Origin: an uncultured Bacteroidales bacterium
GTDB taxonomy: Bacteria > Bacteroidota > Bacteroidia > Bacteroidales > F082
Direction of reading: 5' to 3'
NCBI GenBank assembly: GCA_905233685.1
Contig: CAJOEZ010000006.1
Span: 62,001 to 126,000 of the forward strand
Length of the DNA: 64,000 bases
Made by a program: the position numbers and the translations under genes. Shown here piece after piece: positions 50,380-59,619 of this stretch (position 1 is the first letter of the stretch; the number at the start of each line of letters is the position of its first letter). The notes below the pieces were generated by a model, which was not told the origin of the DNA, did not search any database, and saw only the letters and a list, made by a program, of their open reading frames with translations.

Positions 50380-52452
50380 CTATTTGTTAACAGAATCTTT
50401 GAGTTTTTGTAGAGCGACTTCAATGTTGTGCTTGGTTTTAATTGTTCTTGGATGGTCCTCACCAAAAGTCGCTTTATTTAGGTCGTAGGCCATTTGATAG
50501 TATTCAAGTGCCTTTGAGGCCTCTCCTTTTTTGTTGTAGACATAGCCTATATTGTTATAACTAATGGCTAAATCTACATTGTCTTCACCCAACACTGCTT
50601 TTTTTATGTTTAGTGATTTCTGGTAATATTCTAAAGCTGTGTCGTAATCTCCCGAGTCTCTATAAAGGGATCCAATATTGTTCAAGTTTATCGAAACGTC
50701 ATGATGGTTTTCCCCATATACTGCTACCCAGATCTTGTATGCCAACAGATAACATTCTAGTGCTTTTTCACTATTGCCCATTTTTTTGTTAACGAAGCCT
50801 ATGTTGTTATAACCATTTGCCACATAAGGATGGCTGGCGCCAAAAATGGATTTGAAGATGCCAACGGATTCTTCATAGTAATTCAAGGCTTTGGCATAGT
50901 CTTGCATGTTGTCGTATACGACACCAATATTGTTGTATAACGTTGCAACTGATGGGTGGTTTTTGCCCAAATTGTCTTCAAAGATTGTCAATGCCTTCTC
51001 ATAATATTCTAATGCTTTTGGATAATCTTCCAAATAATTGTATACATATCCTATATTGTTGTAGCTTGAAGCTACATCTATATTGTTTTCGCCCAATAAC
51101 GCTTGTCTTATTTTTAATGATTTTTCGTAGTAATTCAAAGATGATGCATAGTCACTATACGTGTCATAGACAACACCTAGATTTTGGTAAGATAAAGCCA
51201 CGGAAAGATTATCCTCGCCAAAAATGTGTTTCTTGATGTCCAACGATTTTATGTAATACTCGTACGCTTTGTCTTGGTCTCCTATTTCGATGTAGACAAG
51301 CCCAATATTATTGTAACAGTCAGCTACATTCGTATGACACTCACCAAACAATGACTTCCTAATATTCAAAGATTTTTCATGATATAGTAAGGATTGGCTA
51401 TAATCGCTTAAATCATAATATGTTGTCCCTAGGCAATAATAACTCATCGCAACATCCTCGGATGCATCTCCGTATAATGCCAACGATCGCCTTAATGCTG
51501 TATTGAATATGTCAAGAGTTCTTTTATAATCTGCAAGATATTCTTTAATGAAGATACCAGTGTTGAACAGCCACTCCATATTTGTTGTATCCAATTCGGC
51601 CCTTAATTCCAAATAGTGCGCCGCCGAATCATTCAAATGTCGCATTTTGAAAATCTCAAATTTCCGATAGCAGTCGTTAGCAAGGTCGTCTCGTTCTTTT
51701 AGGGTGAGCGCCTCGCTTTGCTCCAAGGCAGCACCTCGACGGGTGAGTTCCTTATTTTCCTTTGCATAAATGGCTTTGTGCTGTTTGTAAAGAGCCACGC
51801 GTTGATTAATGTCGCCCTTGGATCGGAGCATGGAATCGGCCTTGACGAGTTCTCCATTGAGGATGAGTTCGCTGATTTTTTGGTCGAACTCGTTCAATTG
51901 ATCGTAGTCGATGGTGGAATAGCGTTCCACCATGTCCTTCACCAGCTGTTCATTTTGGTCGGTCTCCTCGTAGAGTTTCTGCAAAGCCTGTCGGTATTCC
52001 TCCTCCGAGATTTTCTGTTGCTCCTTCAAGGCTTCAATCTCATCCTCGCGCTGGTGGAGTTGGTTGGTCAGAGTGCGGCGAATCTTGCGTTCGGCGGCCA
52101 GTTGGTCTTGCAGTTGCTGCTCAGGCGTCTCCATCACGAGATAAATCGGGTTGGCGGAGTGTTTGTAGGTCTTGGAAAGCGCGTCCATGTCTACTAATTG
52201 GTAGCCTTTCTTCCTTACCGAGTCCACGCGGAACTGCGCCTCGGGGATGGGGAAGGAGAACGCTCCGTCGTCGCTTTGCACGAGCACGGCGGTGCGCCCT
52301 TTGATGGTGACTGTAGCCCCTTTAAGGCCTTGGCCAGGGACGTGTTGGCCGTTTACCATGCGGCCTTTGGTTTTCACATAGCCCTGTTGCGTCTGGGCAG
52401 AAAGCATGATGCCGAGCATCAATGCAATGGAGAGGAGATAAAATTTCTTCAT
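50380..52452 (-). CDS. Secreted TPR protein, about 8 repeats
   Basis: A 690-residue exported paralogue: signal MKKFYLLSIALMLGIMLSAQ, the shared beta domain and coiled coil, then about eight TPRs (YNNIGLVYI, YQNLGVVYD, YNNIGYVYN, YNNIGVVYD...). Its first 230 residues match the paralogue at 46216 nearly letter for letter, including third-codon positions in places, which suggests recent gene conversion. It follows the TIR-TM gene by 15 nt. Confidence 0.82.
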   Translation of the reverse strand: MKKFYLLSIALMLGIMLSAQTQQGYVKTKGRMVNGQHVPGQGLKGATVTIKGRTAVLVQSDDGAFSFPIPEAQFRVDSVRKKGYQLVDMDALSKTYKHSANPIYLVMETPEQQLQDQLAAERKIRRTLTNQLHQREDEIEALKEQQKISEEEYRQALQKLYEETDQNEQLVKDMVERYSTIDYDQLNEFDQKISELILNGELVKADSMLRSKGDINQRVALYKQHKAIYAKENKELTRRGAALEQSEALTLKERDDLANDCYRKFEIFKMRHLNDSAAHYLELRAELDTTNMEWLFNTGIFIKEYLADYKRTLDIFNTALRRSLALYGDASEDVAMSYYCLGTTYYDLSDYSQSLLYHEKSLNIRKSLFGECHTNVADCYNNIGLVYIEIGDQDKAYEYYIKSLDIKKHIFGEDNLSVALSYQNLGVVYDTYSDYASSLNYYEKSLKIRQALLGENNIDVASSYNNIGYVYNYLEDYPKALEYYEKALTIFEDNLGKNHPSVATLYNNIGVVYDNMQDYAKALNYYEESVGIFKSIFGASHPYVANGYNNIGFVNKKMGNSEKALECYLLAYKIWVAVYGENHHDVSINLNNIGSLYRDSGDYDTALEYYQKSLNIKKAVLGEDNVDLAISYNNIGYVYNKKGEASKALEYYQMAYDLNKATFGEDHPRTIKTKHNIEVALQKLKDSVNK

Positions 52453-52467
52453 ATTTCTTTTTTTTCA

Positions 52468-53604
52468 TTATTCTTTTTCGATAGCAAACCCTTCGCAACA
52501 AGGCATGGTAAGAATATCTTTTGCCAAAGGGAAGGGCGCTGTAACTTGATAGGTGGTTTTTTGGCCTTCCAAAGGTATGGTAAACGCAACACGACCGCAA
52601 GAGTCGGTAACACATGCAATTCCATCAACTTGAATCGGGGTGTTGGCAATGGGGGTCTCTGTACGCCAATCCCAAAGGATGAAGACGATGTCTCCGTATA
52701 CTATAGGGTTGCGATACAAATCTATTGTCATGGAAGGGGCAATGGTCATGGTGGTGTCGACGTTAAGGAAGTCGCTGCAACTCACCGACATCTGTACAGG
52801 TTTGCCCCAAAACTCATGTGGTATATTGCTGAAAACAACACAAGTGTCTAATGATCGGACAGTGTCAACGAAAGGTTTGGTTTCATGGTCAAGGCGCAAG
52901 GTCACTACTGCGTTTTTCAACGGCGGCAGGCTGTCGTTGTGTACCGAAGCCTCGTTGAGCCGCACCTCCACGTCGAATGGCTGACTCATGCGTCCAACGG
53001 CCACCAATGCGGCCACCACAGCCAAGCAGCCCACCGTCCATGCCACGGCCTTCTTGACGAGCTGCCTCCTATGCCGCTGCCAGATGGCGTCGTACTCCAC
53101 GCCGAGCAGCTTCGAGATGAGCTGCACATAGGCCCGCTCTTTGTTGAGCCACGGCCAGCGGTAGATTTTCTCGTGGATGTTGGCTCCAAGGATTTCGGGC
53201 AGCCCTAATTGTTCGATGATGGGATTGAAGCACTCCGTCGCGGGGTCGCCGCTGTGGGGCTTGCCTTTCACGATGAAGAAATGGATGTTCTTGGTGCGCC
53301 CGAGGCTGTGGAAATACTCGATCTCCTTGCCCACCCATGCCGACTTGGCCGAGTTGGGCGAGCAGATGACGATGAGGTGACGAGAGTTGCGCAGGTGCCC
53401 CTGAAGCTCTTCGTTGAGGTCGCCCGGCTGGATGTCGGTAGGGGCGAAGTACACGGGCTTCATCGGCTTGCGCTCCCATCCACGCTCGCTGCACAGCGTG
53501 GCGGGCATGCGGTAGTGCTCCAGCTTCTTTTGGAGCCGCTTGCCCCATATCGTGTCCTTCGAGCTGTAGCTGATGAAGGCGAAATGCTTGAACGGCGCTG
53601 TCAT
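52468..53604 (-). CDS. TIR - membrane helix - periplasmic domain protein
   Basis: The 378-residue paralogue of 35227-36387. The TIR part (HFAFISYSSKDTIWGKRLQ, VYFAPTDIQPGDL, HLIVICSPNSAKSAWVGKEIEYF) and the following GANIHEKIYRWPWLNKERAYVQLISKLLGVEYDAIWQRH are strongly conserved between the two. A membrane helix (AVAWTVGCLAVVAALVAVG) then leads to a beta-rich outer part that differs (VRLNEASVHND..., TPIQVDGIACVTDSCGRVAF). Its start overlaps the RyR gene by 4 nt. Confidence 0.8.
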   Translation of the reverse strand: MTAPFKHFAFISYSSKDTIWGKRLQKKLEHYRMPATLCSERGWERKPMKPVYFAPTDIQPGDLNEELQGHLRNSRHLIVICSPNSAKSAWVGKEIEYFHSLGRTKNIHFFIVKGKPHSGDPATECFNPIIEQLGLPEILGANIHEKIYRWPWLNKERAYVQLISKLLGVEYDAIWQRHRRQLVKKAVAWTVGCLAVVAALVAVGRMSQPFDVEVRLNEASVHNDSLPPLKNAVVTLRLDHETKPFVDTVRSLDTCVVFSNIPHEFWGKPVQMSVSCSDFLNVDTTMTIAPSMTIDLYRNPIVYGDIVFILWDWRTETPIANTPIQVDGIACVTDSCGRVAFTIPLEGQKTTYQVTAPFPLAKDILTMPCCEGFAIEKE

Positions 53605-54737
53605 TGTTTCTCTGTTTTTTTGAGAATCTCAGGGATGGCGAGCACCAAGAAACTGTCGTATTTCAGGTTGTAAGGATTGATGCGCCTTAGGTCGGCGTAG
53701 GAACATAGGTCGATATGGGCTGGATTGTCCCAAGGATTCGAGTCGTCCGTGAGGTTCGACTTCCATTTCTTCAGCGCTTTCCGATACTGCCGCCTGCGCT
53801 CGCTGTCGGTGAATAGCGTCTCGTCCTTATAATGCTCCTCTTCGTTCAGCGGACGGTAGCCCATGATGAGTTTCTCCACCACCCAACGTGCGTGTTCGCT
53901 CTTCGACAGGATTTCGTTGTGCATCGCCCAAAGGTCTTTCTGTTTCTTTTTTGTGCGGCAGGCTTCAATCGCTTTTTGCTTCGGCTTGAAGCAATCGGCG
54001 CAAAAGAGGTTGGAGAGGCTCTCTTTGACGGTGTTCGGGTCGGTCCAGTCGCCTTTTTCGGTCATCTTGGTCGGTTTTGCCGACAGTTTTTTGTGTTGGT
54101 AGACGTTCAAGGCCATCGCATATCGCCTGGCGCTATGGATGTCTTCCGCCGGCAAGTTGTCGAATACGGAACCCAAATCATACATTCGGCTGGCGTATAC
54201 GGCCTTGAGGGTGTCGATCTTGAAAATGTCGTCTGGATGACTCGCGTCGCAGAATCGGTTTACGTCCTCTTCCGTGAAGGTGAACTGGCAGGGCTTGTCG
54301 TATTTGTCAACGATGTGAAGCTCAAGGTCTACGCCGACGAGGGGGATGTCCGGCGCTGCACTTTCACCACGGATGAAATCCTTGCCGTAGACGGGCAGGT
54401 TGTAGAGGTATTCCTCTTTTTTGAGTTCTTCCTTGATGGACGGACGGGTGGTTACAAGGGTGATTTCCGTCCGGTTCTTCTTGTCGTCGGTCTCGGCTTC
54501 CTCGTCGTAATTGACGTAGTGGGCCGAAAGGGCCACCTGCCTGACGACGGAGAGCATCAGGGGCGTGTCGCCTTTGACCACCACGTGCAGGTGTCCGGCT
54601 TCGTTGGGTTTGAAAACGACGTTCTCGAGTCGGTCCAAGACGTAGGCGCGGGCCTTGTACCAGTTGTCGACGGTCTCCTTCGGGAAGGGGCTGCCATCTT
54701 TTTTCCTCAAATACTCAAACGGTTGTTCTTTATCCAT
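53601..54737 (-). CDS. Rossmann-RyR domain protein (second copy type)
   Basis: A 378-residue cytosolic protein. LHVVVKGDTPLMLSVVRQVAL...TEITLVTTR lines up with the second Rossmann unit of the 44661 protein. The C-terminal RyR part is LSKSEHARWVVEKLIMGYRPL with PAHIDLCSYADL. A cysteine pair (FCADCF) sits in the middle. I prefer ATG 54737 (MDKEQPFEYL) over the track's 54755, to reduce overlap with the channel gene upstream (8 nt remains). Placed next to a MscS-type channel, it is a candidate gating subunit. Confidence 0.68.
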   Translation of the reverse strand: MDKEQPFEYLRKKDGSPFPKETVDNWYKARAYVLDRLENVVFKPNEAGHLHVVVKGDTPLMLSVVRQVALSAHYVNYDEEAETDDKKNRTEITLVTTRPSIKEELKKEEYLYNLPVYGKDFIRGESAAPDIPLVGVDLELHIVDKYDKPCQFTFTEEDVNRFCDASHPDDIFKIDTLKAVYASRMYDLGSVFDNLPAEDIHSARRYAMALNVYQHKKLSAKPTKMTEKGDWTDPNTVKESLSNLFCADCFKPKQKAIEACRTKKKQKDLWAMHNEILSKSEHARWVVEKLIMGYRPLNEEEHYKDETLFTDSERRRQYRKALKKWKSNLTDDSNPWDNPAHIDLCSYADLRRINPYNLKYDSFLVLAIPEILKKTEKQ

Positions 54738-55863
54738 GATGTGCCTCCTTTCCATAGGTTGCTGGTGTTTCTGTGAGATGGACGTTCTTGTTGCGGGCGT
54801 CGTAGGCCGACGGGCTTTGGTAGAGGCGCAACCCGAACCATTCCAACGATTCGATGACGTGCTCCATGATTTGCGACTGTTCCCATTCGAAGGCCGCTAA
54901 GCTGTCGCAGATGATGAAGGCATAAATTTGAAGCGGCAAGCCTTCTTTGCTTTGCTCCCTCCAGCGCACGATGAGTCGCGGGAGCTGTGAGACGCGTGGG
55001 TGGTTCATCAGCCAATGGAACAGATACAGGCGGTACACCTGCGAGTTAAGCATGCCTTCCCCGATGTCGTTTTCCGACAGATGTAGCTTGATTCCGTGGG
55101 CTTGTTCGACGGCTTCGATGTCTTCCTTGGTGAAGAGGCGGAACCGGCTCGTGTCGAAGATAAAGGTGTTGAGCATCTGTCGGCCATAGGTCTTCCCCTC
55201 CGACATTTTCTGAAGGTTGATGAAGTGGTCTTCTTGCAGGGCGCTGATGGGTAGGGTCGACGTGGTGGTGTCCCAGTTGTAAACGGTCACGGTGGTGAGC
55301 GAGATTCTTTTCACTTCGCCGTCCACATTGTATTTGGGCACTTGAATCCAATCGTCGATGGCCAATAGATGATGGTGCCGTAGATGGATAAACGCCACCG
55401 CTCCTTTGACCCTGTCCTGAAAAATCCAAGCCAACAAGCCTCCAATGATGGCGAATGGAATGTCGTTCTTGCTTTCTTTTTGTATGTGGAAAATCAGTAT
55501 CGTTCCGATGATCCAAAGGCCGATGGCCACAAGGATGAGCAACTGGAATCTCGTGATGCCTAACTCGTCCTTTCGCAGGCTGCAGATGTCGGTCAAGGTG
55601 TTGCACACGCCGAAAACGAGGGCGAGCAGAAGCGTCTGGAAGGCGAACCAATACCAAGAGCTTCCTATGGCTTTCGAAACAAAATCATGCAGTTTTGGTA
55701 GGGATTCACATGTCTGCTGGTCTCGAAACGACATCGCCCAAAGGGTTAGCATGGCAAGAATCAGCAGCAGCGTGACGATCCGCCACCATCTTTTTGCCAT
55801 CGCTCCCAAAATCTGCGTCAACCGACAATCGGAGGACAACCATCTTTTGCTTAATTTATTCAT
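54730..55863 (-). CDS. YbdG/MscS-type mechanosensitive channel
   Basis: A 377-residue inner-membrane channel: four or five helices in the first 190 residues, then the MscS pore/beta region AIIGGLLAWIFQDRVKGAVAFI and the YbdG-like beta domain IDDWIQVPKYNVDGEVKRISLTTVTVYNWDTTTSTLPISAL. YKTYGRQML-like and RLFTKEDIE segments also follow the YbdG pattern. Here it is the second gene of the TIR/RyR locus rather than a stand-alone osmotic valve, which suggests signal-gated ion flux. Gating by the RyR protein is inference. Confidence 0.78.
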   Translation of the reverse strand: MNKLSKRWLSSDCRLTQILGAMAKRWWRIVTLLLILAMLTLWAMSFRDQQTCESLPKLHDFVSKAIGSSWYWFAFQTLLLALVFGVCNTLTDICSLRKDELGITRFQLLILVAIGLWIIGTILIFHIQKESKNDIPFAIIGGLLAWIFQDRVKGAVAFIHLRHHHLLAIDDWIQVPKYNVDGEVKRISLTTVTVYNWDTTTSTLPISALQEDHFINLQKMSEGKTYGRQMLNTFIFDTSRFRLFTKEDIEAVEQAHGIKLHLSENDIGEGMLNSQVYRLYLFHWLMNHPRVSQLPRLIVRWREQSKEGLPLQIYAFIICDSLAAFEWEQSQIMEHVIESLEWFGLRLYQSPSAYDARNKNVHLTETPATYGKEAHHG

Positions 55864-55928
55864 TTGTTCGTTGTGTTATAGTGTTTGTGTTCACTTTTCC
55901 ATTCTCCATCCCGGCTTGACGGCGGCTT

Positions 55929-57182
55929 TCAATTACCTAAAGCTTGGTCGATTTCCTCTCCTTTTTGAATAAGCTCGTCAATCTGTTCTTGCATGGCGTC
56001 CAACTCCGCGTCCTCAATTTCTATTATCCGTTGCTGTTTTTTAATCTCTTGGCTCGCTTTCTCCGCCGCCATGTTGGTCAATCGCTCATATTCTTTGTCC
56101 GAAAGCCCAAGCCCTGTTTGCGGCATATTGGTCCATTCGGGAGACAGTTGGTAGAATCTCTCATGGGTGCTCTCTGGAAGATGTGTGAGCGTCGAGAGGT
56201 ACTGGTAGTAATACATCTCCACACTGGCGCGGTTGACGGCTCTGTTTACCTTTGCATTATTGACCACAGGAAGGCTGTAATTCCCTTCCTCAATCACCTC
56301 GCGATAATAATTGAAGGAGTTGTTCAATTCTTCAAAGCAGCTTTCGGTATACATGTCAAACAGCAGGAGGTCGAGGGCTGGAACGCCATGAAGCGCGAAA
56401 ATGGGCAGGTGGAACTTCGATACTTCTATCTTGTTCTGCTGCATGGTTTTCAGCAAGGTGTTCGATTCCTTCTCCAACTTGGTCAATACCTTCAGGAACG
56501 TGGCGATAGCATCTTGCTGCCCTTCCTCATCAACGGCTTCCTTATAGTCGACAAGGTATTGTTCCCATTCTTGGTAGCCTTGCTGGTCGATTTCGTCAAA
56601 CTCACGCATCTCTTCGGTGCGCAGCAGGAGGCTGTCGGCCAGTTTTTGGGCTACCGGCTTGTAGGTGATATAACCTATGAGCAGGATGACGGCGATGACA
56701 GCAGCGGCGATACACAAACCTTTGACCCATCGTTTTCTTTTGCGGAAATACGCCTGACTTTTCAGGTATCCTTGCAACTTTTGGATTTGCATGTCGAAAT
56801 AGACGTCAGGCATAGGGGCCAGCGACTGGTATAGGCACAGTTCCTCCATGCCTTCGGGCATCGGGTCGGGCCACTCGAAGCCCGCCAGCATGATGGGGAT
56901 GATGTTTTTGTCGTTCTCCATGGCGCACATCACCTCACGACGTACCCAGTCGTCCGGGTTCACACAACGGTCGAGGGCACCGGGCGGCAACACCACAATG
57001 AAGTCCTTGCAGTTTTTGATCACCGCAAGCAGCTGTTCGTTAAACTTTCCCGAATTGAGGGCTTCTACATCGATGAACACACGATAACCCAAGGCTTTCA
57101 ATCTCGTGCTGATGAGGTTCGCTTGGTTGAAACTCTCGCGTCTGTAGCTAATGAAAATGTCGTATTCTGTTCTTTTGCCCAT
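55929..57182 (-). CDS. TIR - membrane helix protein with helical outer domain
   Basis: First gene of the 30-kb locus. The 417-residue protein starts with a TIR domain: YDIFISYRRESFNQANLIS, YRVFIDVEALNSGKF, FIVVLPPGALDRC, and DDWVRREVMCAM with the likely catalytic glutamate. A basic stretch and a strong membrane helix follow (about 158-178, GLCIAAAVIAVILLIGYI). The rest is mostly helical with a long charged coiled coil at the end (EIEDAELDAMQEQIDELIQKGEEIDQAL). Its TIR is only distantly like the other two TIR-TM proteins. Minus-strand TAAATTTG lies 130 nt upstream. Confidence 0.8.
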   Translation of the reverse strand: MGKRTEYDIFISYRRESFNQANLISTRLKALGYRVFIDVEALNSGKFNEQLLAVIKNCKDFIVVLPPGALDRCVNPDDWVRREVMCAMENDKNIIPIMLAGFEWPDPMPEGMEELCLYQSLAPMPDVYFDMQIQKLQGYLKSQAYFRKRKRWVKGLCIAAAVIAVILLIGYITYKPVAQKLADSLLLRTEEMREFDEIDQQGYQEWEQYLVDYKEAVDEEGQQDAIATFLKVLTKLEKESNTLLKTMQQNKIEVSKFHLPIFALHGVPALDLLLFDMYTESCFEELNNSFNYYREVIEEGNYSLPVVNNAKVNRAVNRASVEMYYYQYLSTLTHLPESTHERFYQLSPEWTNMPQTGLGLSDKEYERLTNMAAEKASQEIKKQQRIIEIEDAELDAMQEQIDELIQKGEEIDQALGN

Positions 57183-57309
57183 AGGTGTTTCCCTTTATTC
57201 TGGCACTCTAAAAGTCTGCTCTTCCAACATCGGCATCCTTGTTTGTTAAGTGCCATTGTTTCAATGTTTTATTGTTAAATTCTTTCGATTTGACCAATGT
57301 TTATTGCGG

Positions 57310-57317
57310 CAAATTTA
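57310..57317 (-). promoter_or_regulatory. -7 element TAAATTTG, likely main promoter of the 30-kb locus
   Basis: Exact minus-strand TAnnTTTG about 130 nt before the first TIR gene, leaving a leader of about 120 nt. It lies back to back with the DUF5606 promoter. I see no clear -33 TTG. Confidence 0.4.
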
Positions 57318-57361
57318 TGAAAAATCCATTGCGGATACGAAACACCTTCCAAACTTTTTCC

Positions 57362-57369
57362 TATTTTTG
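57362..57369 (+). promoter_or_regulatory. -7 element TATTTTTG for the DUF5606 gene
   Basis: Exact TAnnTTTG followed by CAGCCG, 28 nt before the ATG. Confidence 0.55.
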
Positions 57370-57397
57370 CAGCCGTTTTTGAAAAAAAGATTGAACT

Positions 57398-57838
57398 ATG
57401 GACTTGAGTAAAATTGTTTCGATATCAGGCAAACCGGGGCTGTATCAGGTTAAGTCCCAAGCCGTTGGAAGAATTATCGTTGAATCTGTCGTCGACGGCA
57501 AGTGCATCCCTGCCTTCGCTCGCGACCGCATGAGCTCGCTGGAGGAAATCTCCATCTTCTCCACCGACGAAGACCGTCCGCTGAAGGATGTCTTCAAGAT
57601 GATCAACGAGAAGATGGGCGACAAGGTCGACTTCGACTACAAGAAGGCCTCTGCCGACGAGCTGCGCGAGAAGTTCGCCTTCGTCATGCCCGACTACGAC
57701 GAAGACGCGGTCTATCCTTCCGATATGAAGAAGGTCTTCGCTTGGTATCAGATGCTGATGGACAAGGGCTTGCTCGACTTCACCGAGGAGCCTGTGGCCG
57801 AGACGCAACCCGAAGAACCCGCCGAGAAAGCGGAATGA
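57398..57838 (+). CDS. DUF5606 family protein
   Basis: A 146-residue cytosolic protein that matches the DUF5606 family, found in Bacteroidota: LSKIVSISGKPGLYQVKSQAVGRIIVESVVDGKCIPAF, ISIFSTDEDRPLKDVF and VYPSDMKKVFAWYQ. Function unknown. A Glu/Pro-rich tail follows. It has its own promoter and terminator, so it is a single-gene unit. Confidence 0.85.
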   Translation: MDLSKIVSISGKPGLYQVKSQAVGRIIVESVVDGKCIPAFARDRMSSLEEISIFSTDEDRPLKDVFKMINEKMGDKVDFDYKKASADELREKFAFVMPDYDEDAVYPSDMKKVFAWYQMLMDKGLLDFTEEPVAETQPEEPAEKAE

Positions 57839-57858
57839 CGCTTTGAAACGACACAATG

Positions 57859-57881
57859 AAGCTGCTGCGGCAGCTTTTTTT
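57859..57881 (+). terminator. Terminator after DUF5606 gene
   Basis: AAGCTGC/GCAGCTT stem, 4-nt loop, T-run. Two bases later the pyrK -7 element begins. Confidence 0.75.
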
Positions 57882-57882
57882 G

Positions 57883-57890
57883 TATCTTTG
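57883..57890 (+). promoter_or_regulatory. -7 element TATCTTTG for pyrK-pyrD
   Basis: Exact TAnnTTTG 20 nt before pyrK ATG, abutting the previous terminator's T-run. Confidence 0.6.
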
Positions 57891-57910
57891 CCTCGCCAAA
57901 ACGATAGATT

Positions 57911-58675
57911 ATGACCAAACAAATCACAGACTTTCAGCTCGTTGCGAAGCAGGACTTCGGCAAGTCGGTGCTGCTGCAACTGCGCTCCGAAACGCCTTTG
58001 CCCGACATCCAGCCCGGACAGTTCGCGCAAGTGCGTGTCGACGGCTCGCCGACCACCTATCTCCGCCGTCCCATCTCCATCCATAATGTTGATTTTCAGC
58101 AAAATGAAATCACGCTTTTGGTGCAAAAGGTGGGCGAGGGGACGCGACATCTCGCCGCCTCCAACGTGGGCGACCTCGTTAATATGGTGCTGCCCTTGGG
58201 CAACGGCTTCACGCTCCCCGAAAAAGGCGAAAACGCCCTGCTCGTCGGAGGCGGCATCGGCATCGCGCCGCTGTATTACTTTGCCAAAGTGCTGAACGAC
58301 AAGGGCGTAAAACCGACTTTGCTCTTGGGTGGGAAAACGGAAACCGACTTGCTCCGTTTGGCGGATTACCAACAACTTGGCGCGACCTTCGTGACCACCG
58401 AAGACGGCTCTTTGGGCGAGAAAGGTATCGTGACAATGCACTCTGTCTGCCAACAGCGGCAGTTCGACAAAATCTATGTCTGCGGCCCCAAGCGGATGAT
58501 GAAGGCCGTGGCGAAATTGGCTGCCGAAAGGGGCGTTTGGTGTGAGGTCTCGCTCGAAAACCTGATGGCCTGCGGCCTCGGGGCCTGCCTTTGCTGCGTG
58601 GAGGACACCGTCGACGGCAATGTCTGTGTTTGTAAGGAAGGACCGGTATTTAACACAAGGAGGTTGAAATGGTGA
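57911..58675 (+). CDS. pyrK: Dihydroorotate dehydrogenase electron-transfer subunit PyrK
   Basis: PyrK passes electrons from PyrD to NAD through FAD and a 2Fe-2S cluster in pyrimidine synthesis. The FAD motif is LRRPISIHN, the NAD part [12 protein letters not shown], and the cluster is held by the C-terminal cysteines [14 protein letters not shown] and CVCKEGPVF. The 254-residue length is normal. Overlaps pyrD by 7 nt, consistent with a PyrDB-PyrK heterotetramer. Confidence 0.92.
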   Translation: MTKQITDFQLVAKQDFGKSVLLQLRSETPLPDIQPGQFAQVRVDGSPTTYLRRPISIHNVDFQQNEITLLVQKVGEGTRHLAASNVGDLVNMVLPLGNGFTLPEKGENALLVGGGIGIAPLYYFAKVLNDKGVKPTLLLGGKTETDLLRLADYQQLGATFVTTEDGSLGEKGIVTMHSVCQQRQFDKIYVCGPKRMMKAVAKLAAERGVWCEVSLENLMACGLGACLCCVEDTVDGNVCVCKEGPVFNTRRLKW

Positions 58676-59583
58676 ACATGACGATTGATTTGGGTCGCGG
58701 CTTGGTGCTGCGCAACCCTGTGATGACGGCCTCGGGCACGTTTGGCTACGGCGAGGAGTACGCCGATTTCGTCGATTTGTCGCGACTTGGCGGCATCATC
58801 GTGAAAGGCACGACCCTCCATCCGCGCGAGGGCAATCCTTATCCGCGCATGGCCGAAACGCCTTCGGGGATGCTGAACTGCGTCGGACTGCAAAACAAAG
58901 GCGTACAATACTTTATCGACACGATATATCCGCGCATCAAGGGCTTCGACACGAATGTGCTGCTCAACCTTTCAGGCTCCACTTTGGAGGATTACGTGAA
59001 GGGTGCAGAGATGGTGGATGCTTTGGACAAGATTCCCGCCATTGAGCTGAATGTGTCATGTCCAAACGTGAAACAAGGCGGCATGGCTTTCGGCGTGACT
59101 TGTGCAGGTATTTCTCAGGTTGTTTCGGAAGTTAGGAAAGTGTATCATAAACACTTGATGGTCAAGCTGTCGCCGAATGTGACCAACATTGCTGAAATCG
59201 CTTTGGCAGCCGAGGCCTCTGGTGCTGATTCGGTTTCGCTTATCAACACTTTGATGGGCATGGCCATTGACGCGGAGAAACGCAAGCCGAAACTTTCCGT
59301 GATAACAGGCGGATTGTCAGGGGCTTGCGTAAAACCTGTGGCTTTGCGCATGGTATGGCAAGTGGCCAAGGCGGTGAAGATTCCCGTAGTGGGTTTGGGC
59401 GGCATTTCCAACGCCACTGATGCCGTGGAGTTCTTGCTCGCCGGTGCCTCCGCCATCGAAATCGGGACGGCCAATTTTATTAACCCAGCGGTTTCGGTGA
59501 AGGTCGCTGAGGGAATTAAAGACTATAGCGAACGGCATGGTTTTGAGCGCGTTGCTGATTTGACAGGTGTTTTGGAGTGTTAG
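58669..59583 (+). CDS. pyrD: Dihydroorotate dehydrogenase, NAD-linked (class 1B) PyrD
   Basis: The enzyme oxidises dihydroorotate to orotate with FMN. It shows [41 protein letters not shown], the class 1B active-site cysteine region [33 protein letters not shown], and [29 protein letters not shown]. The length of 304 residues fits. It is paired with pyrK. Confidence 0.94.
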   Translation: MVNMTIDLGRGLVLRNPVMTASGTFGYGEEYADFVDLSRLGGIIVKGTTLHPREGNPYPRMAETPSGMLNCVGLQNKGVQYFIDTIYPRIKGFDTNVLLNLSGSTLEDYVKGAEMVDALDKIPAIELNVSCPNVKQGGMAFGVTCAGISQVVSEVRKVYHKHLMVKLSPNVTNIAEIALAAEASGADSVSLINTLMGMAIDAEKRKPKLSVITGGLSGACVKPVALRMVWQVAKAVKIPVVGLGGISNATDAVEFLLAGASAIEIGTANFINPAVSVKVAEGIKDYSERHGFERVADLTGVLEC

Positions 59584-59619
59584 AATAATACTGTTGATTG
59601 AAATTTTTTTTCTCCATTT

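Noticed and set aside
57425-58453. 342-aa minus-strand ORF
   Set aside because: Runs antisense across DUF5606 and pyrK, both well-supported genes.
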